Assembly (NCBI GenBank): GCA_003022565.1
Contig: PXTN01000107.1
Location: 1 to 49,048 of the forward strand
DNA length: 49,048 bases
Direction: 5' to 3'
Source of the DNA: Bacteroidetes bacterium QS_3_64_15
Lineage (GTDB): Bacteria > Bacteroidota > Rhodothermia > Rhodothermales > Salinibacteraceae
Positions 35,680 to 45,189 of this stretch are shown here, one piece after another. A model generated the notes under the pieces. The model searched no databases. It worked only from the letters and a program-made list of their open reading frames with translations, and was not told the origin of the DNA. The position numbers and the translations under genes were made by a program. The number at the start of each line of letters is the position of its first letter. The stretch's first letter is position 1.

Positions 35680-38600
35680 TTAGTTTCCTTTCAGGGCGAT
35701 GTTGTCGGAGCCGAAGATGCGCTGGGCGCCGCGCATAAACTCGGCGGTGGGCTCGACGACGTAGGCCCGGCTGCGGAGGCGCTCCTGGCCGCGGAGGTCG
35801 GGCGCGTCCACGTCGAAGTAGAGCGTGCAGTTTCCCTCCGTCTGCTCGCAGAGCTGCCGGAAGGTGTGGAGCTCGTCCGGCATCACCTGGTCGAGGTCCA
35901 CGGTGAGCACGACCTCGCTCACCATTTGCTCGCGCACCTTCCACATCGGATTGATGTCCTTGGCGAGCACCTTCACAGTGCCCCCGCGCACCTCCACGTT
36001 GCCCCTCACGAGGACCACCTTGTCCACCTTCAGGTAGGGCTGAACCTGATCGAGGATACTGGAGAAGACCACCATCTCGCCCTGTCCCGTGAAGTCCTCA
36101 ATCTTCGCGAAGGCGATGGGCTTCCCAGACTTCGTGGTGTTGCGGTCCACGTCGGTGATGATGCCGCAGAAGGTGCGCACGGGACCCCGACTGCGCCCAT
36201 CCCCACCGGCGGCCTGCTCGATCACCTGCTCCAGCTGCTCGGGCTCGCCGAAGTGAGCGGTGGCGAAGGCGTCCGCCTCGGCCCGGAACTCATCGAGCGG
36301 GTGGCCGGAGACGTAGAAGCCCAGCACCTCGTGCTCGGCCTTCAGGCGCTTCGACTTCGCCCATGTCTCCACGTCCGGCAGGCCGGGCTGCATGGCCTCG
36401 GTGCCTGCGTCGCCGTTGCCGAAGAGCGAGTTTTGGCCCGCGGCGCGGTCGTGCTGCACCTTTTGGCCGTAGCGCACGGCCGTGTCCATGATCTCCACGA
36501 GCTGCGCGCGGTGGCCCTCCAGGTCGTCGAGCGCCCCGGCCTGCGCAAGGGCCTCCAGCGTGCGCTTATTCACCGTGCTCAGGTCCACGTTCTTCGTGAG
36601 GTCGAAGATGGAGTTGAAGGGACCGTGCTCTTCCCGGGCGTCGATGAGGGCGTCGATGGCCTTCTCCCCCGCGTTCTTAATGGCCGCGAGGCCGAAGCGG
36701 ACGCGGTACTCGCCCTCCTCGTCTTCTTCGACCGTAAAGTGCGCCTGGCTGCGGTTGATGGAAGGGGGCAGCACCTCCAGGCCCATGCTCTGCGCCTCCT
36801 CCAGCACTTTCGACAGCTTGTCGGTGTTGTCCATCTCGTTGGTCATCGCCGCCGCCATGAACTCCGGCGGATAGTGGGCCTTCAGGTAGGCCGTGCGGTA
36901 GGCGACCAGTGAATACGCCGCTGCGTGAGATTTATTGAAGCCGTACCCCGAGAATTTGGCCATCAATTCCCAGACGTGCTCGATCGTATCTTCATCAACT
37001 CCCCGCTCCCACGCACCCTCGACGAACTCCCCCCTCATCTGGTTCATGATCTTCTCCTTCTTCTTGCCCATCGAATTGTGAATCACCACATCCGAGGCAA
37101 CGAAGTTGGAGTGAGGAGGAACAGCCAGATCGTACACCTCTTTTTCGCCGACGTTCTCGATGTCGGCGATGGGATCCCAGAGAATTTCTCCATTCGACAG
37201 ATTGACGAGCTCTTTACTGTCGAAGGCCTGTCCAAGGGCTTCTAGGCGATGTCGACTGAGCTTGTGTCTAGGGTTGTTGAAGTTAAGACCCGACGATAGA
37301 TTGCTTCCTGAAATGCCAACTTTTTTGCCCCCTTCACGCCAGGTTCGCCCGCTTGCGTGCTTGGCCCGACGAACCTCGCGGGTTACGTCTGCCGGAAGAT
37401 TGTAGATCGACTGATTGCGGGATCGGTCGAGGGCATCTTCGTGCAGGATGTCTAAGGCCTCTTTTTTTCGAGGACAAAGGTGCGGGCCGATGTCCTTCGC
37501 AAACTGCACAATGTCCCGTTGATCGGTGACGATGAGTTCGATGTTGTTCTGGTGCGTTGTTTCGCGATGTCTTCGCACCGTGGCTACGCCCAGACGCAAA
37601 AGCACATGGGAAAGATCATCGATGAGGGCTGGGCTCGAGGAGCTGTAGGAGATGCGTGTCTTCTCAACGGAGCCGTCTGTGCTGAAGAGGGTTCCAAGAA
37701 AATGTGCGAGCGACTCCGAATCGTAGCGGAAAACCTCACGAGGGAGGTGCTTCTCTTCCGCTCGACCGACCATCCCGGCATCCCGGACGAGGTCAGTGAT
37801 GGGGTTTTTCCCCTCTTCGGAACCACGAGCCGTTACCGTTTTCACGTCCGTAGTCGGATGGTCGTAGGTGCTCGTTTTGGCACCGAGAGCAGAAACCGCA
37901 TTTCGATAGTCATCGAGAAGATCCGGGTCGCTGTTATAGAAGCGAGCCACAGCACGCCCCTGATCGGCCATCGTCTGCCCGTCCCCTAGCAGGTAGGCAA
38001 GAACGCGGATTCGGGCACTCGAAGGACGTTTAGTTCCGGTCGTAGGGAGAGAAGCCGGGACGGCAATTTCGTCCCCTTCTGAGAGATCGGAGAGATGCTC
38101 CCAGCCTTCGACGGTTCGGAGAGGATGATTTTTGGTGAGTTCAATGCACCGACCGCTTCGGGTCGTGACGCGGAAAACAGGCTTCTTCCCGTTCTCAAAG
38201 CGCTCGGCGACGGTCGTTTCCGTCAACTCGTACTCGTCGTCGAGCGTGAGTATCGTCGTGCCGGGCTCTATGGAGTCGACGCGGCGCCGTTCGCCCGTCT
38301 CGGCATCCACGACCAGAGTGTTGCCCGGTACGCATCGGCGCAGGATGTCGGCTTTGCCCAACGAAAACCCGCCCATCTCGCGGGCGATCTGCATGACCTG
38401 CTCCTGATAGACCGGAATGCCGTACGTCGGCTCCAGAATGTCCTCGAGCATCGGGTGCGGGTACTCCACCTCCTCGCGCCCGTGCTTCCGGGCAATATAG
38501 GTGGGAATGTTCTCCATGGGCCCCGGACGATAGAGCGCGTTCATGGCGATCAGGTCGTCGATCTCCGTCGGCTTCAGCTTCCGGAGATACTCCCGCATGC

Positions 38601-40437
38601 CGGTCGACTCAAATTGAAAGATCGAGACCGTGTCGCCCTTCTGGAAGAGCTCGAACGTCGTCTCATCGTCGAGCGGAATATTGTCGATGTCGATCTCCTC
38701 GCCGCGCGTCTCCGCCACGAGGTCGACGGTGTCCTCGATCAAGGTGAGGGTTTTGAGGCCGAGGAAGTCCATCTTGAGCAGGCCAAACTCCTCCACCCAG
38801 TCGCCGTCGTACTGGGTGGTGACCACCTCCTCGCCCTTGCTCTTGGCCACAGACACCGGCACGTACTCGCTCACCTCGCCGGGGGCGATGATGACGCCGG
38901 CGGCATGCACCCCGGTGTGGCGCACCGACCCCTCCAGCACTTCCGCGTACTGCATCATCTTGCGGACCTCGGGATTGTCGGCGTCCTTGAGGGCGCGGAA
39001 GTCGGGATTTTCGTCGAACGCCTGGTCGAGGTTCACGCCGGGGCCCTCCGGAATCATCTTGGCGATCTCGTCGGCGCGGTCCAGCGGGATGTCGAGCACG
39101 CGCGAAACGTCGCGCACCACGGTCTTTGCACCCATCGTGCCGAAGGTGACGATCTGACACACGTTTTCCTGCCCGTACTCATCGACCACGTAATCGATCA
39201 CCTTCTCGCGGCCCCGGTCGTCGAAGTCGATGTCGATGTCGGGCATCGACACGCGCTCCGGGTTCAGGAAGCGCTCGAACAGGAGGTCGTACTCCAGCGG
39301 GTCCACGTCCGTGATGCCGAGACAATAGCTCACGCAGCTTCCGGCGGCCGAGCCGCGCCCCGGCCCCACGCGCACGTCGAGCTCGCGGGCCGCCTCCGTG
39401 AAGTCCTGCACGATGAGGAAGTAGCCCGAGTACTCCTCGTCGGCGATAATGCCGAGCTCGTGGTCGAGACGGTCGACGACCGTCTGCGGCAGCGGGTCCC
39501 CGTAGCGCTCCTTCGCCCGCTCGAAGGTAAGGTGACGCAGGTACGCGTCCATGTCGTCGAACCCGTCCGGAATGGGGTAGTGGGGCATCAGCAGATCGCC
39601 CATCGGGATGTCGAATTTGCACTTCTGGGCCACCTCGTTGGTGTTCACGAGGGCCTTGCGCTGGAACTCCGCCGGGAGGCCCGTGAGCGCCTCTGCCATG
39701 CCCGCCGGATCCTTGAGATAAAACTCATCGCTGTCAAATCGCATCCGGTCCGGGTCGGTGTAGTCGTCGTTCGTCTGCAGGCAGAGCAGGAGGTCCTGCG
39801 CCTCGTGGTCCTGCTGGTCCACGTAGTGCACGTCGTTGGTGGCCAGCACCTCCACGTCGTACTCCTTCGCCCACCGCAGAAGCACCTCGTTGACCGTCTG
39901 CTGGTCGTCGAGGTCGTGGTCCTGGATCTCGATGTAGTAGTCGTCCCCGAAGATGTCGAGGTACGCCTCAAACTTCTGGCGGGCCCGCTCCTCGCTCTGG
40001 TTGAGAATCATCTGCGGCACCTGGCCCTGCAGGCAGCACGTGGTGGCCACGAGGCCCTCGTGATGCTCGCGCAGGAGGTCGAGGTCGATGCGCGGCTCGT
40101 AGTAGAAGCCCTCCAGGAAGGAGGTGGAGGAGAGTTGCATCAGGTTCTCGTAGCCGGTCTGGTTCTTGGCCAGGAGCACCTGGTGGTAGCGGGTCGAGTC
40201 CGACTGGTCCTGAATGCCGCTGGGCGTGAGGTAAAACTCGCACCCGATGATGGGCTGCACGTCCGAGTTCTGAGCCGTGGTGTAGAACTCGGGGACGCCG
40301 TAGAGATTGCCGTGATCGGTGATGGCGACGGCCGGAATGTCGCGGCGCTCGGCGCTCTCGATGAGGGTGTCGATGCCGGCGGCGCCGTCGAGGAGGGAGT
40401 ACTGCGTGTGGCAGTGGAGATGCGAAAACTCGGGCAT
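35680..40437 (-). CDS. dnaE: DNA polymerase III alpha subunit DnaE, intein-containing precursor
   Basis: The precursor has 1585 residues, of which 420 are an intein; the mature exteins total 1165, normal for DnaE1. The replicative polymerase domains are visible in order: PHP (HLHCHTQYSLLDG at about 6-18), catalytic palm with VGPGRGSAAGSCVSY and MPDIDIDFDD (Asp 400, 402), KMDFLGLKTL (third acidic residue), the thumb and finger region with NALYRPGPMENIP, and after the intein SGYGFNKSHAAAYS, HhH, OB-fold (GIITDVDRNTTKSGKPIAFAKIEDFTG) and a C-terminal tau-binding segment. I chose ATG 40437, directly before the PHP domain, over a longer frame. The split-intein site of cyanobacterial DnaE (before the FNKSH segment) is uninterrupted here. 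Confidence 0.97.
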   Translation of the reverse strand: MPEFSHLHCHTQYSLLDGAAGIDTLIESAERRDIPAVAITDHGNLYGVPEFYTTAQNSDVQPIIGCEFYLTPSGIQDQSDSTRYHQVLLAKNQTGYENLMQLSSTSFLEGFYYEPRIDLDLLREHHEGLVATTCCLQGQVPQMILNQSEERARQKFEAYLDIFGDDYYIEIQDHDLDDQQTVNEVLLRWAKEYDVEVLATNDVHYVDQQDHEAQDLLLCLQTNDDYTDPDRMRFDSDEFYLKDPAGMAEALTGLPAEFQRKALVNTNEVAQKCKFDIPMGDLLMPHYPIPDGFDDMDAYLRHLTFERAKERYGDPLPQTVVDRLDHELGIIADEEYSGYFLIVQDFTEAARELDVRVGPGRGSAAGSCVSYCLGITDVDPLEYDLLFERFLNPERVSMPDIDIDFDDRGREKVIDYVVDEYGQENVCQIVTFGTMGAKTVVRDVSRVLDIPLDRADEIAKMIPEGPGVNLDQAFDENPDFRALKDADNPEVRKMMQYAEVLEGSVRHTGVHAAGVIIAPGEVSEYVPVSVAKSKGEEVVTTQYDGDWVEEFGLLKMDFLGLKTLTLIEDTVDLVAETRGEEIDIDNIPLDDETTFELFQKGDTVSIFQFESTGMREYLRKLKPTEIDDLIAMNALYRPGPMENIPTYIARKHGREEVEYPHPMLEDILEPTYGIPVYQEQVMQIAREMGGFSLGKADILRRCVPGNTLVVDAETGERRRVDSIEPGTTILTLDDEYELTETTVAERFENGKKPVFRVTTRSGRCIELTKNHPLRTVEGWEHLSDLSEGDEIAVPASLPTTGTKRPSSARIRVLAYLLGDGQTMADQGRAVARFYNSDPDLLDDYRNAVSALGAKTSTYDHPTTDVKTVTARGSEEGKNPITDLVRDAGMVGRAEEKHLPREVFRYDSESLAHFLGTLFSTDGSVEKTRISYSSSSPALIDDLSHVLLRLGVATVRRHRETTHQNNIELIVTDQRDIVQFAKDIGPHLCPRKKEALDILHEDALDRSRNQSIYNLPADVTREVRRAKHASGRTWREGGKKVGISGSNLSSGLNFNNPRHKLSRHRLEALGQAFDSKELVNLSNGEILWDPIADIENVGEKEVYDLAVPPHSNFVASDVVIHNSMGKKKEKIMNQMRGEFVEGAWERGVDEDTIEHVWELMAKFSGYGFNKSHAAAYSLVAYRTAYLKAHYPPEFMAAAMTNEMDNTDKLSKVLEEAQSMGLEVLPPSINRSQAHFTVEEDEEGEYRVRFGLAAIKNAGEKAIDALIDAREEHGPFNSIFDLTKNVDLSTVNKRTLEALAQAGALDDLEGHRAQLVEIMDTAVRYGQKVQHDRAAGQNSLFGNGDAGTEAMQPGLPDVETWAKSKRLKAEHEVLGFYVSGHPLDEFRAEADAFATAHFGEPEQLEQVIEQAAGGDGRSRGPVRTFCGIITDVDRNTTKSGKPIAFAKIEDFTGQGEMVVFSSILDQVQPYLKVDKVVLVRGNVEVRGGTVKVLAKDINPMWKVREQMVSEVVLTVDLDQVMPDELHTFRQLCEQTEGNCTLYFDVDAPDLRGQERLRSRAYVVEPTAEFMRGAQRIFGSDNIALKGN
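37075..38334 (-). mobile_element. DnaE intein with LAGLIDADG homing endonuclease
   Basis: 420 residues spliced out of DnaE. It starts with Cys (CVPGNTLVVDAETG, block A) after extein ...GKADILRR and ends with ...VVIHN (block G) before extein Ser-Met-Gly-Lys. Block B TKNHPLRT, with its TxxH, is present. The central part carries both DOD endonuclease motifs: VLAYLLGDGQ (block C) and LAHFLGTLFSTDGSV (block E), each retaining the acidic residue, so splicing and homing may both be active. Block F is EVYDLAVPPHSNFVASD. The DNA is visibly more AT-rich than the flanking dnaE. The insertion lies in the conserved LRR-AMGKK polymerase motif. Confidence 0.95.
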
Positions 40438-40903
40438 ACAGCAGTCGATTCGTCGGGGGAACGGTGCGCGAGACGAGGAGGGAGAAAAGAACTCCAACAG
40501 CACCGTTCAACTAAAGAGATGCCCGGGCGGGAATCAACGCTGGTCTCCTCGATCGGTGTTTGCATCGCTGCATTGGTTCGTCACCTGCAGTGGGGGGTTA
40601 CGAACGCCAACTCAGCCTGACTCATCCTGCGCCGAACCTCCTCGCATCCGATAGCGTACTAGCAACGTTGCACCGATGACCAGGGGCGATCCGATTCCAG
40701 AATCCCTTGGCGCTCGCGCTCTGAAAGCCCGCCCTCGCTTGGCTGAGGGTGCTCAGATGTGATTCATTTCGGGCGCTTCATCTCCAGCACCGTTCGGGCC
40801 GGCGTTTTCTTCGAGGCCGCGGACCTCTACGCCAGAGTCGCGGCTTGTCAGCCGTCACTCTGTGAGTTGTCCCCTCTATACTGCTCAACGGTACAGTCGA
40901 CTT
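40438..40903. other. divergent promoter region between dnaE and the EcsC gene
   Basis: About 460 bases without a supported gene. The dnaE and ecsC-like genes diverge from it, so it should hold two promoters. Nothing beyond ordinary intergenic sequence is seen; a purine-rich stretch (GGGGTTACGAACGCC) and CTCTATACTGCTCAACGGTACAG near 40875 are possible promoter parts for the EcsC gene. Confidence 0.4.
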
Positions 40904-41845
40904 ATGGCCGATTTATCTCCCGGCAATGTCCTTCCGAAAAGCGACGCCTTCACGCCCCACGAGAACAGTGCAGTGCAGGAGATAAAGGGCTGGGCCGAGG
41001 ACGACCCCTCGGTCCTCTCGGAGGGACTGCGTCTCGCCAAGCGCCCGCTCGACTGGCTCGCCGAGCGTCCTGTGACCGAAGATGTCATGGAGGAGATCAA
41101 CGAACGCATCATCGATGTCCTCAATGCCCTCTCGGACGCCTCTACCTGGACGTACGACGAAGAATACGTCCTGAGACGCGCCCGTGAGGAGCAGGACCTC
41201 AGCGTCGGCTCGCTGGCAGAGTTGCGCACGAAGCCCATGGACTCCCTCGACAACCTGGCGCATAGCTACTTCACTGAGAATGCGGTCCTCTCCGTCATCG
41301 AAGGCGGGGGCACGGGACTGGGGGGCGCGATCCTCCTCGCAGCAGACATTCCTATGCTCTTTTCGATCAACCTGCGGCTCATCCAGCAGATCGCCGCCTC
41401 CTACGGCTTCCGCTTCGGCAGCCCCGAGGCGCGCCCGCTGGTCTTGCGCATCTTCAGCGCCGCCACGGCCGACACGCCCGAGGCGCGTCGGGAGGCGCTT
41501 CAAGAGCTGCGCGCGGCCGGCGCGGCCCTGGCAAAGGAAAACGCACTATCGGCCTCTTCAACCGCCGGCCGGGTGGGCGTCTCCGAGGCGTCCCCGGAGA
41601 GAACGCAGACCACGGAAAATCAGAGCCGCGCACCGGCCAACGAGATTGCCCGCAACGTCGCCACGCGCCAGATGGCACAGCTGATCCCGCTTGCCGGTGT
41701 GGCCGCGGGGGCCGGGATAAACTACTGGTTCACCATGGCGACGGCTGAAACGGCGTACATGCTCAGCCGCGCGTTCTTCTTGGAGCACAAGCGTCAGCAG
41801 AAGTCCGCTTCCCAAGGAAAATTCCCCGACCGTGCAAACCGGTAA
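40904..41845 (+). CDS. EcsC family protein
   Basis: 313 residues. The EcsC domain is recognised by LAKRPLDWLAERPVTEDVMEEINERIIDVLNALSDAS near the start, then GGGTGLGGAILLAADIPMLFSINLRLIQQIAASYGF (two hydrophobic, glycine-rich segments), and a C-terminal LIPLAGVAAGAGINYWFTMATAETAYMLSRAFFLEHK. Proteins of this family accompany ABC transporters in Bacillus and are peripheral or membrane-associated; their biochemical role is unknown. I chose the ATG at 40904; a frame open to 40862 lacks family residues. A Ser/Arg-rich insertion (about 215-260: ASSTAGRVGVSEASPERTQTTENQSRAP) separates the two halves of the domain. It is convergent with the DUF819 gene. Confidence 0.85.
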   Translation: MADLSPGNVLPKSDAFTPHENSAVQEIKGWAEDDPSVLSEGLRLAKRPLDWLAERPVTEDVMEEINERIIDVLNALSDASTWTYDEEYVLRRAREEQDLSVGSLAELRTKPMDSLDNLAHSYFTENAVLSVIEGGGTGLGGAILLAADIPMLFSINLRLIQQIAASYGFRFGSPEARPLVLRIFSAATADTPEARREALQELRAAGAALAKENALSASSTAGRVGVSEASPERTQTTENQSRAPANEIARNVATRQMAQLIPLAGVAAGAGINYWFTMATAETAYMLSRAFFLEHKRQQKSASQGKFPDRANR

Positions 41846-42043
41846 CGATGCGATCTTTGCAACGCGGCCCTCGGCGGTGGCCGACGGAGACCCCTTGCAT
41901 CCATCCTCCTACATCTTCATGGCTGATGACACTCGACTTTCCGGGTACACCCGGCGCGTGCTGATTGCGCCGGGATTCATCTGCGGTGCGACGGAGCCCC
42001 GGCGTGTTGGTGCCCATGCGGCGTGCATTCGAGACGGCGAAGA

Positions 42044-43241
42044 TCATAGCCCCACTGCCACGAGCCCAATCAGCCAGCTGCAGCCGAGCGCCGCGTAGAT
42101 GCCCAGGATGTAGCCCGCCACGCCCATGAGCAGGCCCACCGGGGCCATTGCCGGCAGGTAGACGCCCGCCACGATGGGGGCGCTGGCGGCCCCGCCGACG
42201 TTGGCCATGCTGCCGGTGGCTACGAAGAAGAGGGGCGCCCGCGCCATGCGCGCAGCAGCCATGAGGAAGGCGATGTGGATGAGGATCCACAGGACCCCGG
42301 CCAGCAGGTAGAGCGGTACATCGAGCACCGCCGCGAGGTCGGCCTTCGCGCCAATCGAAGTGAGGAGCAGGTACAGCGCAAAGTAGCCCAGCCGCGACGC
42401 GCCTACCTCCTCCATCTCCTGCAGGGGCGTAAACGACAGCAGCAGCCCCCCGGTCACCACAATCAGGATGGCCCACGTGCTCGTGGTGATGATCGTGGGG
42501 TCGCCGAACTCGGGGAGGGTGCCCGCGAGGGCCTTGGCCCCTACGGTCGCGGTCAGGGCGATGCCGATCATGACCGCAAAGTCGCGGAGCGTCACCGGAC
42601 GCCGCTGGTCCTCCCGCCTCCTCCATCTTCCTGTTCAGCCGATCCATGGCCATCGTATCCGCCTGCATCCAGTTGTCGAAGTGGGCCTGGTAGGCGCTCA
42701 GGAAGATGAGCACGCCCATCCAGCCGTACCCGGCCACCACGTCCACCACCAGGAGCGGCCCGAGGGTGCTGTCCGGCGTGCCCACGCTCTGCTTCATGGC
42801 CATCATGTTGGCCGTGCCGCCGATCCAACTGCCCGACAGGGCGGCAAAGCCTTTCCACGCCACGGGATCCTCGAAGAACTGCCCAAACAGTGCGAACACA
42901 ACCGGACCGCCCACCATGATGCCGAGCGTTCCGGCGCACATCATGAACAAGGCCATGGGCCTCAGCCGGATAATCGCCTTCAAGTCGACCGTAATCATGA
43001 GGAGGAAGAGCGAAAAGGGCAGCAGGTAGGTCGACATCCAGTCGTACACCGGGCTCTCGGCGGGCGTGATGCCGGCGGTAGTGCACAGCATGGGCATGAA
43101 GTACGCCCAGATGATGGGCGGGAGGTACTTGAAGACCGGCTCGAAGAGGTCGAACGAATCGAGCCAAAAGACGAACCCGAGGATGGCGCTAAACAGCGCG
43201 GCAATGGCCATCGGGCCGGACACGAGGGGGGAGGCGAACAC
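42044..43241 (-). pseudogene. DUF819 family membrane protein, single frameshift
   Basis: Two consecutive frames together encode one DUF819 (YjcL-like) protein of about 400 residues. The first frame (from 43241) gives MFASPLVSGPMAIAALFSAILGF, KYLPPIIWAYFMPMLC, YLLPFSLFLLMITVDLKAIIRL, GTLGIMVGGPVVFALFG and MQADTMAMDRLNRKMEEAGG. The second, one base away, resumes at about 42606 with QRRPVTLRDFAVMIGIALTA and continues through LLLTSIGAKADL, VATGSMANVGGAASAPIVAGVYLPAMAPVG to its stop at 42044. The join lies at about 42600-42615 in GGAGGACCAGCGGCG. The family forms about ten transmembrane segments with a sodium/solute-symporter-like fold. A true mutation and a sequencing error cannot be told apart; both halves look well conserved. 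Confidence 0.85.
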
Positions 43242-43699
43242 GGGGCGAGGCTGTCACGGAGAGATCTCAGTGAAATCGCCCACAATCTGGCACATCGCGT
43301 GGAGAGGGTCAACTTTCTGGGAGTGGGCGAGTGGGAGAATGAGAGTGGGGGAAGAGGGAAGGGGGAAAGGGTGACGCTCCGGCGTAGGGCGATGCAGAAG
43401 ATAGACTACAGTTATTTTCCAGAACGAGAATAAGAGTTGGTGTGTAGAGCGGCATGGCGATGGGCGATGCGGCCATACATCTCCCAAGGATCCATTTTCG
43501 ACGGCAATGTCGCACTTTCAGCACGCTACAGAAGAGCGAAGGGGAGTGGGAAAGCTGGGTGGCGAGCTTCGCGTCCCGGCTTCAGTTCTTTACGCCCGCG
43601 ATGTGATCTACGTCCGGAATCGGTGGCCGATGAGGCCGGGGGCGGCGAGGTAGACGAAGACGACGAGCCCGACTGCAACTGTTCGAATTCCTTCGGCGG
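43242..43699. other. 458-base gap, no recognised gene
   Basis: Nothing gene-like is supported. The segment 43310-43370 is strongly purine-rich (GAGTGGGAGAATGAGAGTGG, then GGGAAGAGGGAAGGGGGAAA). The interval 43400-43440 is AT-richer and may be the promoter of the DUF819 gene on the minus strand. It lies downstream of lgt, for which no terminator hairpin with T tract is apparent. Confidence 0.45.
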
Positions 43700-44554
43700 C
43701 TACTGGCGGACGGGCGAGGACGAGGGTTTGCTTGCCCGGGCCCACAGCCAAATGCCGAGTGCCACGGCGGGGATGCTGAGGAGCTGGCCCATGCTGAGTC
43801 CCAGCGGAAGGGTCGCCTCGAAGTGGATCTGCCGCATCTTGAAGAACTCCAGCACGATGCGGACGCCGAAGATGAGCGTGAAGAACATGCCCACCAGCAT
43901 CCCTCGCGGCGTGTCGGCCCCCCATCGCTGGTAGAGCCGCCACAGCAGGACGAAGATGAGGAAGTAGCAGATCGACTCGTAGAGTTGCACGGGGTGGAGC
44001 GGGGCCTCGGGGATGCCCTCCCGGAGCCGGGCGGCCCGCTCGAAGACGACCCCCCACGGGAGGTCGGTGGGCACCCCCAGGATTTCGGAGTTGAAGAAGT
44101 TGCCCAGTCGGATGAGACTCCCGGTGAGGGTGACCGGGGCGGCGAGGCGGTCGAGCAACCACACGAAGGGCTGATCGTCTCGGCGCTGGCAGTAGATCCA
44201 GATCGCCAGCACGACCCCGATGAGACCACCGTGACTGGCGAGTCCCCCCCGCTGGATCATGGGGATTTCGACGGGATTGCTGAAGTAGTAGCTCGGGGCG
44301 TAGAACAGGATGTGCCCGAGCCGGGCGCCAATGATGGTGCCGCCCAGCAGGTAGAACAGCAGAAAGTCGAGGTCCTGCTCCGGCTTGCCCTCCCGCTCAA
44401 AGACGTGCCGCATGAGGTAGAAGCCGATCAGGAAGCCCGACGCAAAGAGCAGGCCGTACCAGCGCGGCGATAGATTTAGCGGGCCGAAGAATGGAAATGG
44501 GATTTCTGTACGGAAAATCGCCGGGTCGATGTCCCAGTGAATTTGCAGGAGCAT
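43700..44554 (-). CDS. lgt: prolipoprotein diacylglyceryl transferase Lgt
   Basis: Lgt transfers diacylglycerol from phosphatidylglycerol to the lipobox cysteine of prelipoproteins in the inner membrane, the first step of lipoprotein maturation; several genes in this window encode its substrates. 284 residues, with the typical spans. Signatures: RWYGLLFASGFLIGFYLMR near the N-terminus, GGTIIGARLGHILFY (with the catalytic-region Arg), GGLASHGGLIGVVLAIWIY (103-121; the HGG motif) and GSLIRLGNFFNSEILG (the RxGNFxNxE signature, about 146-160), then HPVQLYESI. I chose the ATG at 44554, ahead of the conserved N-terminus; 72 upstream in-frame codons are not conserved. Divergent from the next gene with a 175-base gap. 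Confidence 0.96.
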   Translation of the reverse strand: MLLQIHWDIDPAIFRTEIPFPFFGPLNLSPRWYGLLFASGFLIGFYLMRHVFEREGKPEQDLDFLLFYLLGGTIIGARLGHILFYAPSYYFSNPVEIPMIQRGGLASHGGLIGVVLAIWIYCQRRDDQPFVWLLDRLAAPVTLTGSLIRLGNFFNSEILGVPTDLPWGVVFERAARLREGIPEAPLHPVQLYESICYFLIFVLLWRLYQRWGADTPRGMLVGMFFTLIFGVRIVLEFFKMRQIHFEATLPLGLSMGQLLSIPAVALGIWLWARASKPSSSPVRQ

Positions 44555-44646
44555 GCGGGCGGTGGAGAGCGGAGAAACGAGGTCGACACTGTACGAAGCG
44601 ATTCGGAGGGCGTCGCGTTCAGGCTTCGCCGAACCTTTACACCTCC

Positions 44647-44666
44647 GGTTTCCGATTTTGGAAACC
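44647..44666. promoter_or_regulatory. 7-bp inverted repeat in the lgt divergent promoter region
   Basis: GGTTTCC (44647-44653), a six-base spacer GATTTT, and GGAAACC (44660-44666) form a perfect dyad in the AT-rich gap between lgt and the divergent small gene. It could be an operator or a short hairpin. No regulator gene is adjacent. Confidence 0.35.
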
Positions 44667-44729
44667 CTACTTGTTTGTATTCGATCTAAATAGACGGTCA
44701 CATTCTCTTCCCTGCTTCTCGGTTTGTCC

Positions 44730-45086
44730 ATGCCCTCCGCTTCGTTCGACACGTCGGCTCTGTTTGCCACCGATCACGGCTCTGTGGAGTGGACGGACCC
44801 CGGACGCGTCCGGATTGCGCTGGGCACCATGCAGTGGCGTCTCGCGCCCTCGGACGTGCCGGCCCTGCGGGAGACGACCCTGTCGCTGGCGAGAGAGGTC
44901 TATCATTGTGGGCGGGACTGTCGGTGGCAACTGCGCGTGGAGGGCCATCCAACAGTCGTGCTCGACTCCGACGAGGTGCTTCGGCTCGACGCACTGCTCG
45001 ACGGAGCGGTGACGATGCTGGAGCTGAGTGCGATCCTGAAGGACGCCTCGATTTCGCGGCCTACGGCAACAGGTCGTCGCGGGTAA
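44730..45086 (+). CDS. small hypothetical protein
   Basis: 118 residues beginning MPSASFDTSALFATDHGSVEW. The frame is open two codons further to a TTG, but the ATG is preferred. The middle part GRVRIALGTMQWRLAPSDVPALRETTLSLAREVY and VLDSDEVLRLDALLDGAVTMLEL suggests a small alpha/beta fold with a C-terminal helix; two cysteines lie close together in YHCGRDCRWQLRVEGHP. No transmembrane segment and no signal peptide, so it is presumably cytoplasmic. I do not recognise the family, although the codon use and acidic bias look like a real gene. It is divergent from lgt and convergent with argS. Confidence 0.65.
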   Translation: MPSASFDTSALFATDHGSVEWTDPGRVRIALGTMQWRLAPSDVPALRETTLSLAREVYHCGRDCRWQLRVEGHPTVVLDSDEVLRLDALLDGAVTMLELSAILKDASISRPTATGRRG

Positions 45087-45189
45087 GGGGCGAGTCGAAA
45101 ATCGATGGGGTGCGTTTCCTCTCACCTGAGCGGGCGGTATGATCCTCCTCCCACGCCCTACACTCCCACGCTCTCCCGCACCCACGCCT

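Noticed and set aside
38095-40620. An 841-codon open frame opposite dnaE
   Set aside because: Same shadow composition (HVEL, VVEV, RRRA patterns) and it runs across the intein border; the opposite strand is unmistakable DnaE.
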